From Rhyacophila brunnea (lineage: Eukaryota > Arthropoda > Insecta > Trichoptera > Rhyacophilidae), in assembly GCA_022495005.1 (NCBI GenBank), contig JAGYXB010000691.1, forward strand, positions 310,001 through 374,000: a DNA stretch of 64,000 nucleotides, read 5' to 3'. Positions 1-11,297 of this stretch are shown one piece after another. Position 1 is the first letter of the stretch. Each line of letters opens with the position of its first letter. The translations under genes were made by a program, and so were the position numbers. A model generated the notes under the pieces. It was not told the DNA's origin, ran no database searches, and saw nothing but the letters and a program-made list of their open reading frames with translations.

Positions 1-4
1 CGTG

Positions 5-253
5 ATGGCGACGGGCGTATTAAATCTTAAATCGTGTGAAGATGACTAAAAAACGTTACACATTTAATTAAAAAAGAAAACATGTCAATGAATATATTAT
101 TATTGTTACTAATGGAACAATAAACAGAACATTAAATGGACGCATGTTGGATTTATATGACAAATTATATTTCGTTCTGCAAGCGTCATTTGCACAATCT
201 GCGCATCGCCTAGCCACGATCTTTTTGACCATGCCTCAACTCAGGTATAGCCT
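5..253 (-). repeat. Interspersed repeat, inverted relative to 57983-58231
   Basis: Read on the minus strand, this interval matches 57983-58231 over most of its length. Shared landmarks are AGGCTATACCTNAG, GGCATGGTC, CAACATGCGTCCATTTA, the ATT-rich run and the block around AAGATGACTAAAAAAACGTTA. The copy joins the conserved intron of unit 0 at about 254, so it marks the left limit of the duplicated zinc-finger DNA here. No coding content or terminal repeat was recognised, so the class is unknown. Confidence 0.6.
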
Positions 254-981
254 TAATGATGGAAGATGATGTTATTGTGATTGTGAATTACAACTGAGGT
301 CTTCGCATTCGACTCTATAAATGAAAAAGGAAGTATGTAATCCAAACAAATTAAATTTTACAGATGGCATACAAACTTTTTGTTGTGGTTTTCGGTCATA
401 GTTAAAATACAAAATATTCATAAACGTGAAGTGCATTAAAATCATTAATTTGTTTTCGTCATTCTTTATTTGATATGAAGCATTGAGTTAGGTAATTAAA
501 GAAAAACCTGAAAAATGGTCGTTTTTCCCACTTCACTTCCATCTTTTTTTTAATAAAATGCCACCTCAATTTAAATATTAAACCAGCTTTTGCAGATTAC
601 ATCATTTTGACACAACCTGTATTTCGTCATGTTCAATGTTATTAGATATACAATAAAACCTATTTTGAAAAAAAAAAAACTGAGATGTACGTCCGTTTTC
701 CTTGCTACAGTCGAATTCAATAACAATTGGCGAACACAAAAATAATGAGAAGCGGGCTGCCTTCTGGGTGAGTCTGAACAATGTTTAATTCTCGAGCGAG
801 GATAAATATAGGTGAACTCTTAAAAACTTGGTAGGTTATGTTAGGAATTATCCCATTTTCTTATCGCGTTGCAGAAGACCATTAGCAGTCTGTACAAAGA
901 TAGGTAAATTTTATTAAAATTGAGCAAATTCTACGTTAATTAAATGAATTTACAACACATTAAAAGTTCTGAAAAACTAAC
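254..981 (-). other. Intron 1 sequence of zinc-finger unit 0 (5' part)
   Basis: This non-coding block is colinear with 18388-19111 (unit A) and 40835-41583 (unit B). Shared landmarks include GTGATTGTGAATTACAACT, CTTTTTGTTGTGGTTTTCGGTC, the GCGGGNTGCCNTCTGG motif and TTAGGAATTATCC. It begins directly after the splice donor of the orphan first exon (GTTAGT on the minus strand, 976-981). The unit A counterpart is intron 1. The exon 2 expected about 2 kb further on would lie beyond the left edge of the window. Confidence 0.55.
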
Positions 982-1131
982 CTCAAACGTACAAATGCGA
1001 TCGTCAACGAACTCTTGCTTCAATGTACAAGGGCTGGCTTCCGGGCTGTTCCGTGTTTTGATCGCTAGTTCAGACCAATTCCTGCCTTCCTCGCCTGATT
1101 CGCTATCATTCGGCTCGCGTTTTACATCCAT
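982..1131 (-). CDS. Orphan first coding exon of a zinc-finger gene copy (unit 0)
   Basis: This is a 50-codon exon from an ATG at 1131-1129 to the splice donor GAG|GTTAGT. It encodes an acidic segment starting MDVKREPNDSESGEE, close to the first exons at 19112-19261 and 41584-41733. 'VKREP' resembles a sumoylation-type psi-K-x-E motif (V-K-R-E); this is only a motif match. The exon ends in phase 0, as the paralogues do. Its exon 2 and finger exon are not in the window and would lie left of position 1. The exon is intact, with conservative differences from A and B, so it may still be functional if the rest survives. The minus-strand frame running past the donor (to 940) is intron read-through. 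Confidence 0.6.
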
Positions 1132-1179
1132 TATAAGTGATTAGTATGCACTACCGACGCTGTAGATAAATTGTAGTTA

Positions 1180-1189
1180 GTGACGTCAC
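1180..1189. promoter_or_regulatory. CRE-like palindrome upstream of exon 1, unit 0
   Basis: GTGACGTCAC contains the full TGACGTCA palindrome bound by CREB/ATF bZIP proteins. It lies about 50 bp upstream of the exon 1 ATG. The same sequence is at the same place in units A (19312-19321) and B (41783-41792), while the bases around it differ between copies. This suggests a promoter element. No TATA box was assigned. Confidence 0.5.
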
Positions 1190-1344
1190 CAGGTTTACTG
1201 TTTGTCATTGAACGTAATTATCTATGGCCATTGACAATGTACAGTATTGCCAGTCAGCTGTCAAAATGTTTGTTTACTTTCCTCATTGTTATGCAGACGG
1301 TTGAAATAGGTAGGTAGGTACACGATTTGTATTTAAAAGTAAAA

Positions 1345-2240
1345 ATTCTTAATGATAGTTATTAGCTAAGTCCACATTTAGTCACTTCATCACCCAATTC
1401 GTCTTCAACTTTTAAATTCTGGTTTTACACCGAGAAGTTTTTTGCATGCGCAGAGGAGATGAATCCGTTTTAGTGTCTACATTCGTTCATCACAGCTTTC
1501 ACTTCGTGAAGTCAGATAATATACCCGCGCTTCAGTTTGTTCGTATAATCTTTATGGGTTATAATATCCCATAATGCGCAATGTGCCTTATACTCCTTAA
1601 TAAAATTCATTGTAATGATTTCGGTCGACATTTTGCAAAAAAATCGTAATATTTCAATACTAATATGCATCCAATATGGTCAATCGACTACCAATAGACA
1701 AAAATAAATATATTTATTGACAAGCAACTGCACGAACGACCCGATCTCACTGAAAAAATTTGAAGCTGGTGGGGTGTTGAACAGAAATCCAAGCTGGTCG
1801 GATCGCAGTGCGCTAGTACTTTCATCAAAGAATGGCGGTCATTTTCAAACCGATTTGAGAGCCGACGACGCATGCCCTGTGTTCGATTCATGAGACGTAC
1901 GGAAAAGTCGCGAGTGTAGACTTGGCTAATGATATTATTCATTATTTCAAAAGATTTATATTTTATTTCAGAGTAAGATATCGTCATTCGGCATACAATA
2001 CCGCGTTAGCAACAAAAACAAAATTGTGCATGAGAAAGAAAAACGCACAGCACATTCGTGGTATTGCCTTGCAAATCATGTACGCGGTGTTACAAAATGT
2101 GTAGTAAAACCTCAATTTAAACAAATATCCAGCATTCTATGAATGCACATGCGTGGAGATTTATATTTTAAATCGAATGGCGTCCAAAAATACATTTCGG
2201 TAAAATGGTCGCTAACTCGATATTGCATGCCGTGCGACGA
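1345..2240. other. Unit 0-specific upstream sequence
   Basis: Units A and B run almost directly from the TGTGTATGCTAATTATAG region to 'TTTATATTTTATTTCACAGT'. Unit 0 has several hundred extra bases before its matching TTTATATTTTATTTCAGAGT (about 1949-1968), and more up to about 2240. The additions include a moderately GC-rich stretch (1735-1920). No complete gene, terminal inverted repeat or target duplication was found. Short open frames on both strands look like chance. Confidence 0.35.
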
Positions 2241-2454
2241 TATCATTATATTTTTACGAATGTACTTAAGTTTATTAAGTAATGAGTATTAATAACTTAG
2301 TAGTGGTAATTGTGTAATATTATTAAGATACTAAGATAGGTAGGTATATTATTCTAATAATTCAGATTTCCAAAAAACTGAGTTCTTGGTTCCATCCGTA
2401 CGCTTTTAGACTTGTGGGAGGTAACACTGTCCTGCTGAAAGAGTGCACTATACC

Positions 2455-3284
2455 TAATATGACCAGACGTCCCGTTTTCAGGCGACCTGTCCCGGTGTCC
2501 CCGAACACAGCCTCGGGACGCCAAAATGTCCCGTTTTCGAAAAGAATTAAACTTGTGACCAAGATACAGAAATATTTGATGAGTATTCACTTTTTTCTAA
2601 TTAAATTACACCGCAAAAAGTGTCTGAATAGAACAATGGGAATGTTTCAACCAAAAGTCGTTGGGTGGAGTTGTTCAAACAGTTTCGCGCCAATACTTTG
2701 TAGAACATTTTTTTTTTTATAATTATTCAAAAAAACACTACCTTATTCTTAGGTCAATAATTATTATAAAGCAATCATTATTCATAAGATATTTATCACA
2801 CTTGAATGGTCAAAGACATAGCTTATAATAACTATCTTTATAATCATCTTCAAATGTGTTAATCTTGCCGATTTTTTGAATAATAAAATGCCTAATTCTT
2901 GTCAAATTTGGGATCACAGAGATTATCAATATAATTTTTTATCGTGAATATTTTACAAAAATTATCTCGTAATAAATTATACTAATGGTTTTATAAATGC
3001 GTTTATAAATTAATATATGTAAAAAATCTTAACACCACTGCACAGTTATGTACCGAAATATGACTATATTCTAAAACATTAGAGCGAGAGGTTTAAAAGA
3101 ATACTATTTTATGTAACAAAAATACTTTATGCAGTCATCAAATGTTTAAAATAACTATAAAGGATAATAAGGCTTCAAAATTATATAAATAGATTATCTA
3201 CAACGTTTAAGGAGTGTCCAGGATCATGGTTTGAAAATACAATAAAAACTCAATTTTGACCTACGACGAGCACGTGGGCCGTTA
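2455..3284. mobile_element. Non-autonomous hAT-like insertion with 8-bp TSD
   Basis: The interval is flanked by a perfect 8-bp direct repeat, ACTATACC (2447-2454 and 3285-3292). The paralogous sites in units A (near 19805) and B (near 42920) are uninterrupted (ACAAAACC), which gives empty sites. The element starts TAATATGACCAGACGTCCCG, and its other end read inward is TAACGGCCCACGTGCTCG, so the terminal repeats are weak. Eight-bp duplications are typical of hAT transposons. A short GTCCCG-rich tract lies near the left end and the rest is AT-rich. No transposase is visible. Confidence 0.6.
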
Positions 3285-3292
3285 ACTATACC

Positions 3293-3560
3293 ATCAATAT
3301 ATTTATTTTATGACTCTGCTTCTGGTGCGATTAAAACTTTTTAATAGTATATCCATCACCAACTTGCATTAAACTTTTTTCGGAAATTTAGAAAATTAAA
3401 TTCATTTTTGTCAGTCAATGCCAAAGATGGACGATTACGTTTCCTCCGAGGATAGGTATCGAGAAACATCGCTCGACCAACAAATTCCTTCGTTTTTTCC
3501 TATACACCTCGACTGTGTATGAAAACATTAAATTTCTATATTACGATCAAAAGTAATTAA
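3293..3560. other. Conserved upstream block of unit 0
   Basis: This stretch is colinear with 19810-20100 in unit A and 42930-43205 in unit B. It includes AAATTCCTTCGTTT and ACACCTCGACTGTGTATGAAA. It contains 'GATGGACG(N)TNACGTTTCC' beginning at 3427, but the reading frame differs between copies (unit A has an early stop), so a coding role is not supported. After about 3560 the similarity to A and B is lost. Confidence 0.45.
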
Positions 3561-3632
3561 AAATTCTTCGTCGACATGCAATATTATAGTTTATATATAC
3601 CTATAAAAAGAACTATGGACTCCGTTATAAGT

Positions 3633-3638
<6 letters not shown>

Positions 3639-3670
<32 letters not shown>
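3639..3670. repeat. (TA)n microsatellite
   Basis: Uninterrupted TA dinucleotide run of about 16 units. Confidence 0.9.
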
Positions 3671-3671
<1 letters not shown>

Positions 3672-3672
<1 letters not shown>

Positions 3673-4500
3673 TATGTCTAAGGGCAGTTAGTGAATCAAA
3701 CCGTCCACAAATTACCGGAGTTACCTGATCATTTCGACTTATTGGCTCATTTGTCACTTACTTGATCATTGTCAGGTATAGATTTATATGCAGTTGTGAC
3801 CAGCTCGACGAGCTGGTACCGTAGGTACCTATAACTCAATTTGATGAGGTAAGTGATAATTTCGAAGGCAGTAAATAGGCTCCTATATACTTTTTTATCC
3901 CTGAATATATAACGTGACTTCGTTGATTATTTCCGTTCATTATTAATCGCCTTTAGCTGATCGGAGAGTGCGACGTTGCCACTGCAAGGAAGAGGTGATA
4001 GGAAGGTGAGACGGATTGGAAACGGTGCGTGAAATTTTATAATTTCAATGATATGCGAAAATATCCTTTGCGTAAACTGCATAAGAAATATTTTTTACTG
4101 TAGGTACAGGTGCTGGAGACGGGTCCATTGTTTACACCTGAATAAAGTGACACCATTATCAAGACTATTCAGATAGGCCGTTTGCCTTTGCTTAAATACT
4201 ATACGTATAGATGAAGATAGAATACATTTTCTTATTCGGTGAAACAATATTATGACTTTGTATACTTATTATTAATTGTAATATTATAAATACTTTGAAA
4301 ACCCTAAGTGGGGTTTTAATGGATATCAAAATACTTTTAGTATTTTGATACTTTTTTGTTTAGTATTTGGACTAGAAGTCATTTCAAGCAACGTTTCGAT
4401 TCTGAATTGTTGTCTTTCACGATATTGAGAGTATCCACCGCTCCGGAACTTGCCGCAAGTATACTATACTATAATATTTTATAGTAATTGAACGTAAAAT
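3672..4500. other. AT-rich non-coding stretch with one strong hairpin
   Basis: No gene was recognised. The only clear structure is a perfect hairpin at 4324-4350: TATCAAAATACT, a TTT loop, then its exact reverse complement AGTATTTTGATA. It is not followed by a U tract and lies next to no gene, so a terminator role is not proposed. Confidence 0.4.
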
Positions 4501-4527
4501 AACACATATGAATCAAATAAAATTGAC

Positions 4528-4990
4528 TTAGCACGCCGCGTTCGAACACGCGATCTCCGGATTCGTAGACGAGAATCTTAACCGTTCGTCCACGGAGGTC
4601 GTCAAATGATTTGAATAGCAAAAAAAGTGCGTAATAATTGTATAGACTACATTTTAGTAGATATGTGCTTAACTATAAGCATACTATTAAAGTTGAAATA
4701 AATGGCACGACCTACCAGATGTTTTATTTTTTGCTTGCTTGTATTGATCCAATATGAATACATAAACACACTCAATAAATAAACATCTTTGAATTAACCA
4801 TTTCTTTTATTCAATGAATAATTCACAAGATTTTGAGAATGTAACATTCCATATATTGAACATACATAACTTGAAAACACCTCAGATATATACCCACCAG
4901 AAAAAATCATATTTGAAAACAAATACGAAACTCGACGAGATTTGAACCCGTATAACCATTGGTTAATGGATTTAATGCAACTTGGCGCGA
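4528..4990. repeat. tRNA-like foldback-family fragment
   Basis: Two tRNA-like segments lie here. One (4528-4606, minus strand) has a B-box-like GTGTTCGAACGC. The other (about 4927-4987, minus strand) has GGGTTCAAATC. Between them (4795-4850) is the family signature TTTCTTTTATTCAATGAATAATTCACAAGATTT, seen in four other places (about 15830, 38350, 42007 and 50110, some inverted). It is therefore a decayed member of the element that is intact at 42001-42630. No functional tRNA is called, because a full cloverleaf cannot be drawn from either segment. Confidence 0.45.
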
Positions 4991-4999
4991 CATGGAAAT

Positions 5000-5870
5000 T
5001 TCGAAAATTATTTCCGACGAAAATAATTACATTTATGTAATCAAAATAATACCAATCACTTTACTTACACACACGCATCACCAAAAAGGTATTTTGTTTT
5101 TCACTTGAAAAAACAAAAATTTTACAGTTCGTCCACTATTGAAAAATTATGTGAAAAATGTTTTGTTTTGGTACCTGTAAATTTGACTGTATTTAGGGTT
5201 TTTAAGAAATTTTGGCTCTCATGTTTTTTCAAATATTGCATATTGGTTAAAATAAAAAAAAATATAACTATTGATAAATAATATTATAGTCTCTTGTTTT
5301 TTAATGATTTGGGTTCTGTAGGTAGATACATAAGCTAGATAACATTAAGATCTTCGTTGTTTTTTAGGTTTGCATTTATCAACAAAATAATAGTACAAAA
5401 CAGGCATAATCTTCACTGTCTGGAAAGCCCACGAAAATACTCTTGGTATTCTTCTGGTATGTATTTAGCGTTGTCACTAAATCACGATATTTTAATTTAG
5501 AAATATGATTTCTTTGGATTCTTAATTATTATAGGTATATCTGGAACAATAACAGGAATTCTTTCTATATTTCGTCGTTAACCAACTACCATAAAATCAT
5601 TTTCTTCAAATGATGTTTATATAAAAAGAGTCTCTCAAAATCATCTCTTCAAACGTGAAACCACGCCATATTGTATATGGGAACTATTTTACCACACAAT
5701 GTTTTTTTGTAATATAAATTAAATGGTGCGTTGGGTTATCATATTTAGATGCGAATGATTTAAAAACCTGAAACGTCATTGATACAATGAATTTCCGCAT
5801 TCTTTGACAAAATTACACCAGTCATTGAATGTGAAAATTCTCATCGTAGACAGTTTTTTTTTTTTTGCTT
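5000..5870. other. AT-rich non-coding stretch
   Basis: Only short frames and A/T runs are visible. I see no gene, terminal repeat or duplicated block. Confidence 0.4.
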
Positions 5871-5876
5871 TATTAT

Positions 5877-6050
5877 GCTTTGGCCATGGTCCCCACATCC
5901 CGAACCGGGGCCCCATGCCAGGATGTTTGGCGTGCCCCTTTACCTATCACTGAGGTTAAGGGCAGTATGATGTTCTACAGTAGTATTCCCCATATTATCC
6001 CCAAATGATATTCTGTAGAATCCCTGGGTTTGGCGAGGTAAAATGAATGG
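5877..6050 (-). repeat. GC-richer dispersed repeat, also at 47510-47600 and within 61690-61975
   Basis: The stretch with GGCCATGGTCCCCACATCC, CCGGGGCCCCATGCCAGGAT and TTACCTATCACTGAGGTTAAGG is the reverse complement, with differences, of sequence near 47520-47590 (GGTAGGTAGGGGGCCC..., CAGGATGTGGGGACCATG). It also matches 61905-61965. It stands out in GC content from its surroundings. No termini are defined. Confidence 0.5.
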
Positions 6051-6059
6051 TATTCTGTG

Positions 6060-7672
6060 TATTTTTTGTAATTTTCAAATAAATCCACTTGAATTATTGA
6101 GTTGTTGGCTTATTATGAACCATTGATCGCGACCCCCTTTCATGGTAACATAGTACTCGTAACATGCGACCCTTCTACGTATTGGATAAATAGCCATTTA
6201 TATTAGTCAGCAAACACACTACAGATAACTATAAAATAAAATTCCAAATGTGAATTATCATCAAATTTAGATAATTTATTATATCACATTAAATTGCATC
6301 ACATACATACAAATATTATAAAATCTTGGGTCAAGTTGACGCTAAGGTACAGATTTGGATTTCGCGTTATACACATTTTTATTTATCTAAAAAATCAAAA
6401 AAATGAATTATTCAAAATCATTTGAATTTGTGCTGCACAAGAGAAAAACCAATAATCATAGGGTGAAAAACATAACCATAAAATAAAAATTAATAATAAG
6501 ATGGTATCATTTCACAAATTCAAATTGTATGGTTATTTTATTAATATGTACCTTTTAGGTGGAGAATTTATATTAATAAGTTATAAAATAGTTGGGGTGC
6601 ATCGAAAAGATTAACAGTAGGCATAATAACAGAATGATTTAAAAACGCCAAATATAAAATTTAATACAGTTCTAAAATCTAAAAAGTTTTTATGAATAAA
6701 CACGGCATAAAATGAGAATCTCGTAAAATGAGTAATTTTTCAATTATTAGTAAACAAAAAAAGGTAGCCATTGTTTAGTGGAAAAAAAATAAGCCCAAGC
6801 AGTACAGTGGTCATAATGCTATGTATTGTTTTTACATGCACTTCACAAGATAATTTTATTCATACAAAATATTATTTAGTAGTATGGGTGCCACTGGCAC
6901 TGGAGACATATTTATAATTGCCGAAAAACTAATTAGATTTATCACAGTTCACACCTTCATCTGTCTTCTCCAATAGTATGTACATATCCCTGGTGTGGAC
7001 GAATTATTTGTTTGCATGTACCTACTTACCTTAATAATTAAGGTACACCACACCGTACACCACACATGTAAATCATTCATTTAGGTACAACACCTATCGT
7101 CTTAATCATTTCTAAATACTTTTATTCATGATTTTATCAAGATACCGACTAAACAGATATTTTTCTTATCGATAGTCAAATTTCATTTTTCAAAGCAACA
7201 AACTCATTCCAAAATAATATATCAACTTGATTTTTTTTGTAATTGTCAAAATACAATATAATGTTAGTACACAAAATTTAATTTTATTTATTTTTCTAAT
7301 ATTATTATCTTGTAATTTACATTCAAATATAAAATGGTCTTAAAAACTCTCATCATAACAATACAACAGCTGTAAACATTAGTTGAACTAAGCTAGCTCT
7401 CAGTTCTGTGTGTTCTGAATTCAAAATAATTTGGCAACGTTGCATGAACGAACAAGTGTGTTGATCAAAATGATCAATGTAGAGACATTAAAAATAGATG
7501 ATATTTTTTTGGGTATAAACATAATATTTATAGTTAAGTGATAGCTGACCATGTTTTAAATATAACGAAAAAGACAGCAAGTTGCTACCTCATCCATGTC
7601 ATTATATATGACATGTGAAATAGTGATCGACGAAGGTCGTCTATTCACACATGAGCCGCTAAATGTGGTCGG

Positions 7673-7703
<31 letters not shown>

Positions 7704-8471
7704 GTTAATGTGGACCGTAATTAATCGGTGCCTAAATAAAGTTTTCACTTACTGGATTCTATATAGGTAGGGTATATAGGTAATTTCCGGTGACATTGAC
7801 ATTTAGTATGGTAGGTAACCTAGCACATGAGATTGTGGTAATGCACAACAATAAGCATTGTGCTATTACAAAGTGACTTTTTTTCGATTTATCGGAAGTG
7901 AGAAGAAATAAGGAACAGGCAGGGTAGGTTTGTTTGACTCCAATAATAAGAAGAGTGATGCGTGAATGAAATGAATCCTGGTTTTATTATCTCCTTCCAA
8001 ATAAATATTAATTTAATTATTACAGGTACGTCTACAGATTATAATTTAGATGAGTGAAAACACGGTTATGCGTTCTGATGTTGCGTAGTCGATCGGGCGG
8101 AGTGGTACGATAACCTTACGGTAATATCTTTGATAACTGACTGACATTTGATTTCATGTAATTAGTATTTTTATAGTGATTCGATGCAATAGAAAATGCT
8201 GCTATCACTACTTGAATATTTTGATAATCATGCTTTGTTGTGTAATGCACAATTGTTTTGTAAATTATAAATATTTGATTTTAATTTGAACGATTAAGCA
8301 GTTTTAATAATTAGGCAAGATCGATTTTCGTATAACAATTTTTGTGCATATCATGATAAAACGTTGAATTATTTTGCTAAATTAGCTTTCTGTTAAAAAT
8401 TGATTGATTCACATAAATCGCTTATTTTGCTATTTCAACAATATTATGTTGCAAGATACCTTGTTATTATA
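6060..8471. other. AT-rich intergenic stretch without recognised genes
   Basis: There is no open frame longer than 60 codons and no repeat shared with the rest of the window that I could recognise. An (AT)n microsatellite lies at about 7677-7703. This is probably unconstrained or old transposon-derived sequence. Confidence 0.4.
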
Positions 8472-8475
8472 AATT

Positions 8476-11177
8476 CGTGGGTCGGGATGTGTAGTCAGGT
8501 AAGTCACGAAACAGCAAAAATGAGATATGAATGCCACTATACTAAAAAAAAAAAAATCTTTCGTTGTGTGTAGTCAGGTAAGCCGTACGTCTCACCATTG
8601 GTGAGATGCAGTTTCAGTCAAAACATATTTTTTATTTTACGGGGTGTGTACACAGTTAAGTCACATGAGTAGTCAGATAAGTCAACATTTTGTGTGACTT
8701 ACCTTACTACTCATAGTTGGCTTACCTTCAAACGTCATACCTACTCAGTGTTGATTTTGGTGAATTTAACGTATTTTTAAAGATATTTTGAGAAATATTT
8801 GAAAAAGAAATAACAACAGAACCTAAGTAAAATAGTCATAGGTATTATAATAAATTATGACTTATATAAATAAGTATGTGTATTATTTGTAAATAATAAA
8901 AAATATACCAAATTTATCGAATTTGATTTATTTAAATCTAAAAACACGTACATAATATCCAAATAAACAATCTTGCTTCTAGGTTCAACCACATACTCCA
9001 ATAACTTGTATGTTAACGATTCATTGATAGCATAAAAGATCTTGATTTTAATATTCAAGAATTATTACAGTCTAATTTACCAACATTGAAGAACCACGCC
9101 CTTCATGCTCAAATAGTGCTTCCACGATTACACATCATAATGATGTTTTAACCTGTTACCCTCGTTTTCGATTGAGAAGTAATAATCACCAAAAATGTAA
9201 CTTAAGGGATGATACAAAGCCTTCAGAAATGATAAAAAAGTTGCACGAAATACTGGAAAAAGTTACACAATAACTACCTATAATGGATGTTATGAATACG
9301 AAAAAAAGTCGTATCAGACAAAGCGAACCATGAAAACAACATTTTCGCCAACAGTTTAATATTACTTGACTGTTGACCTGTTACGGAAACCAATTTGTAA
9401 AGGTTGTACACTAAAAACATTAAGTGAAAGTCACAATTTTTTTGTTTTGGAAAAAAAAGTGCGACTACTTCCGGTATACTTATTCAAGAATATGCAAGAG
9501 GAAAAATATCTCTAAAAGATAGCGAAGAAGATAGGCAAATATCTAAGACACATATTATACTCTCAATTCCATCATTATGAGAGTCATTACTCTAGAAGGA
9601 ACTGTCAGAAAATACTTACCGCCACATATGACAATAACTGTGATGTATTCTCAATATTTGAAGAGTATTAGCTCTAATCCCATCAATATTCGTTTATACG
9701 CAGAAATATTCCCTGGCATGAACTTAACATTCAAACGGCCAAATAAGGATACCTACTTGCCAAACATACGATAAACTTAACTTAATTAAGAATTCCACCA
9801 ACGATGAAGAAAGAAATAAAAATCAAGAGGAATTGAAAGAGCATCATAACGAAGCTGACTTTGCATATTCAGCTAAAAAATTGTGATAAAAAGTACTTGC
9901 AAGATTCTTCTTGCCAAATTGTAACATTTGACATGCAGCAAAGTTCCCTGGCCTTTTACAAACGGCATTTGACAGTGCATGATTGTGATAATAACCAGGG
10001 ATATTGCTATGTATGCCATGAAACTCTTGCTAATAGAAAAGCTAACGATATCGCTTCATGCCTGTTCAAATACTTAACCAAGGGGTACATGATAATATTA
10101 AGCATATGATCATGTATTCTGATAGATGTGCGGGTCAAAACAAAAATAGCCACGTAGCTGTAATGTGCATGATAGCAGTAAAACATTCTGAGACTTTAAA
10201 CAAAATTGATCACACTTTTTAGTCCCTGGCCACACACATATAGAGTGCGATAGTGACCATCGCATAATTGAAAAAAACATTTGGTGGAACGATCGAACAT
10301 CCTCATGATTGGGCCAAATCAATGTGTGAGGCTGCAAAGAAAAATCCTTTTAAAGTCACTGAAATGACTCGTGCAATTACAAATTTTTAACTACTCGGAT
10401 CGATTAAAAGGACCATTGCCACTCAGCAAAATAGACACAGATGGGAATAAGTTTGTTTGGAGAGATGTTAAGTGGCTTCAATTCAACAAACACGAACCGG
10501 GAATAGAGAAATTTGAAAGAACTCTCGACGAAACGACTGCATTTTAACAAATTTCATATATAAGACGAGACAAGACGAAAGATTTGATAGACTTACTTTC
10601 ATACATTTCACCGTATTATAGAGAATTTTATGAGCCACTTGAGACATCTGAGATAGTCAGCGATATTTAACCTGATACTATTGAAGAAATTCATACTGAA
10701 GTTTAATGATAACGATTTAAACTTTATAATATTCAGGTTTGTGTGCCTTTTCATTACTTAAATAACATTAAAGTAAAAAAAAGTTGTAAAAATGCTAATT
10801 TTAAATTTATATAATATTTTGTTCAATAAACCAATAAGATTTATGTATAAAACGTGTGTTTTATTGCTAATTTTAGTCGGATTTACATGAAAAAATAACA
10901 ATATTACTTTATGCGTAGTAAGGTAAGTCAATCATTTTTTGTGCAAATCCAGTTAAGTCAATTCCCTTTTTTTTAAACCAATTAAGTTTTAATGAAACGA
11001 AATAGTTAGAATACTTCTAGGACATATAATTGAAAGCTAATTACATGTACTTTGATTTGTTACCCATAAAAAAACATAACTATAATTAGGGGAATGTGGG
11101 GAATTTTTTGAACTTTGTTTTTGCTATATCTCAAAATGACATTTTGTGACTTACCTGACTTCACATCCCGACCCACG
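8476..11177 (+). mobile_element. 2.7-kb DNA transposon with matching termini and DUF7869-like transposase relic
   Basis: The left end reads CGTGGGTCGGGATGTGTAG. The right end is its inverse (CACATCCCGACCCACG), followed on each side by AATT (8472-8475 and 11178-11181), a probable 4-bp target duplication. The motif GTAGTCAGGTAAGTCA recurs inside both ends: near 8493, 8570 and 8672, inverted near 8695, and near 10916 and inverted near 11149. This pattern is typical of transposase binding sites. The internal gene (9370-10450) is broken. The superfamily was not assigned with certainty. A 4-bp duplication would be compatible with Sola-type elements, but that is inference. An AATT duplication is palindromic, so it could also be part of the terminal repeat. 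Confidence 0.7.
9370..10450 (+). pseudogene. Broken transposase-like gene (DUF7869-like family)
   Basis: Pieces of one protein occur in order in all three plus frames. A segment at 9577-9774 contains 'RKYLPPHMTITVMYSQY' and 'MNLTFKRPNKDT'. A segment at 9861-10109 contains 'FDMQ', 'FYKRHLTVHDC' and 'ANDIASCLFKYL'. From 10111 comes 'YSDRCAGQNKN', and then, in another frame, 'VPGHTHIECDSDHRIIEK' and 'HPHDWAKSMCEAAKKNPF'. This order matches, from memory, a widespread uncharacterised eukaryotic protein family (DUF7869) that resembles transposases. The Asp and His residues of YSDxCxGQNKN and PGHTHxECDSDH are the likely active-site candidates. At least three frameshifts and several stops (for example TAG after DHTF) make it non-functional. 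It sits centrally between the terminal repeats, so it is the element's own gene. Confidence 0.6.
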
Positions 11178-11297
11178 AATTAATGGTTTCCTGCCGAGTC
11201 ATGTGGATGGTAGGGTATTGACCTCCCTACAGATTAATACATAGTGAGGTGCTGCCACTGGTCGTTTTAAGAACTCTTATAATTTTGACACCCGGTC

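Noticed and set aside
4324..4350. Transcription terminator hairpin
   Set aside because: Intrinsic terminators of this type are bacterial, and no gene ends here.
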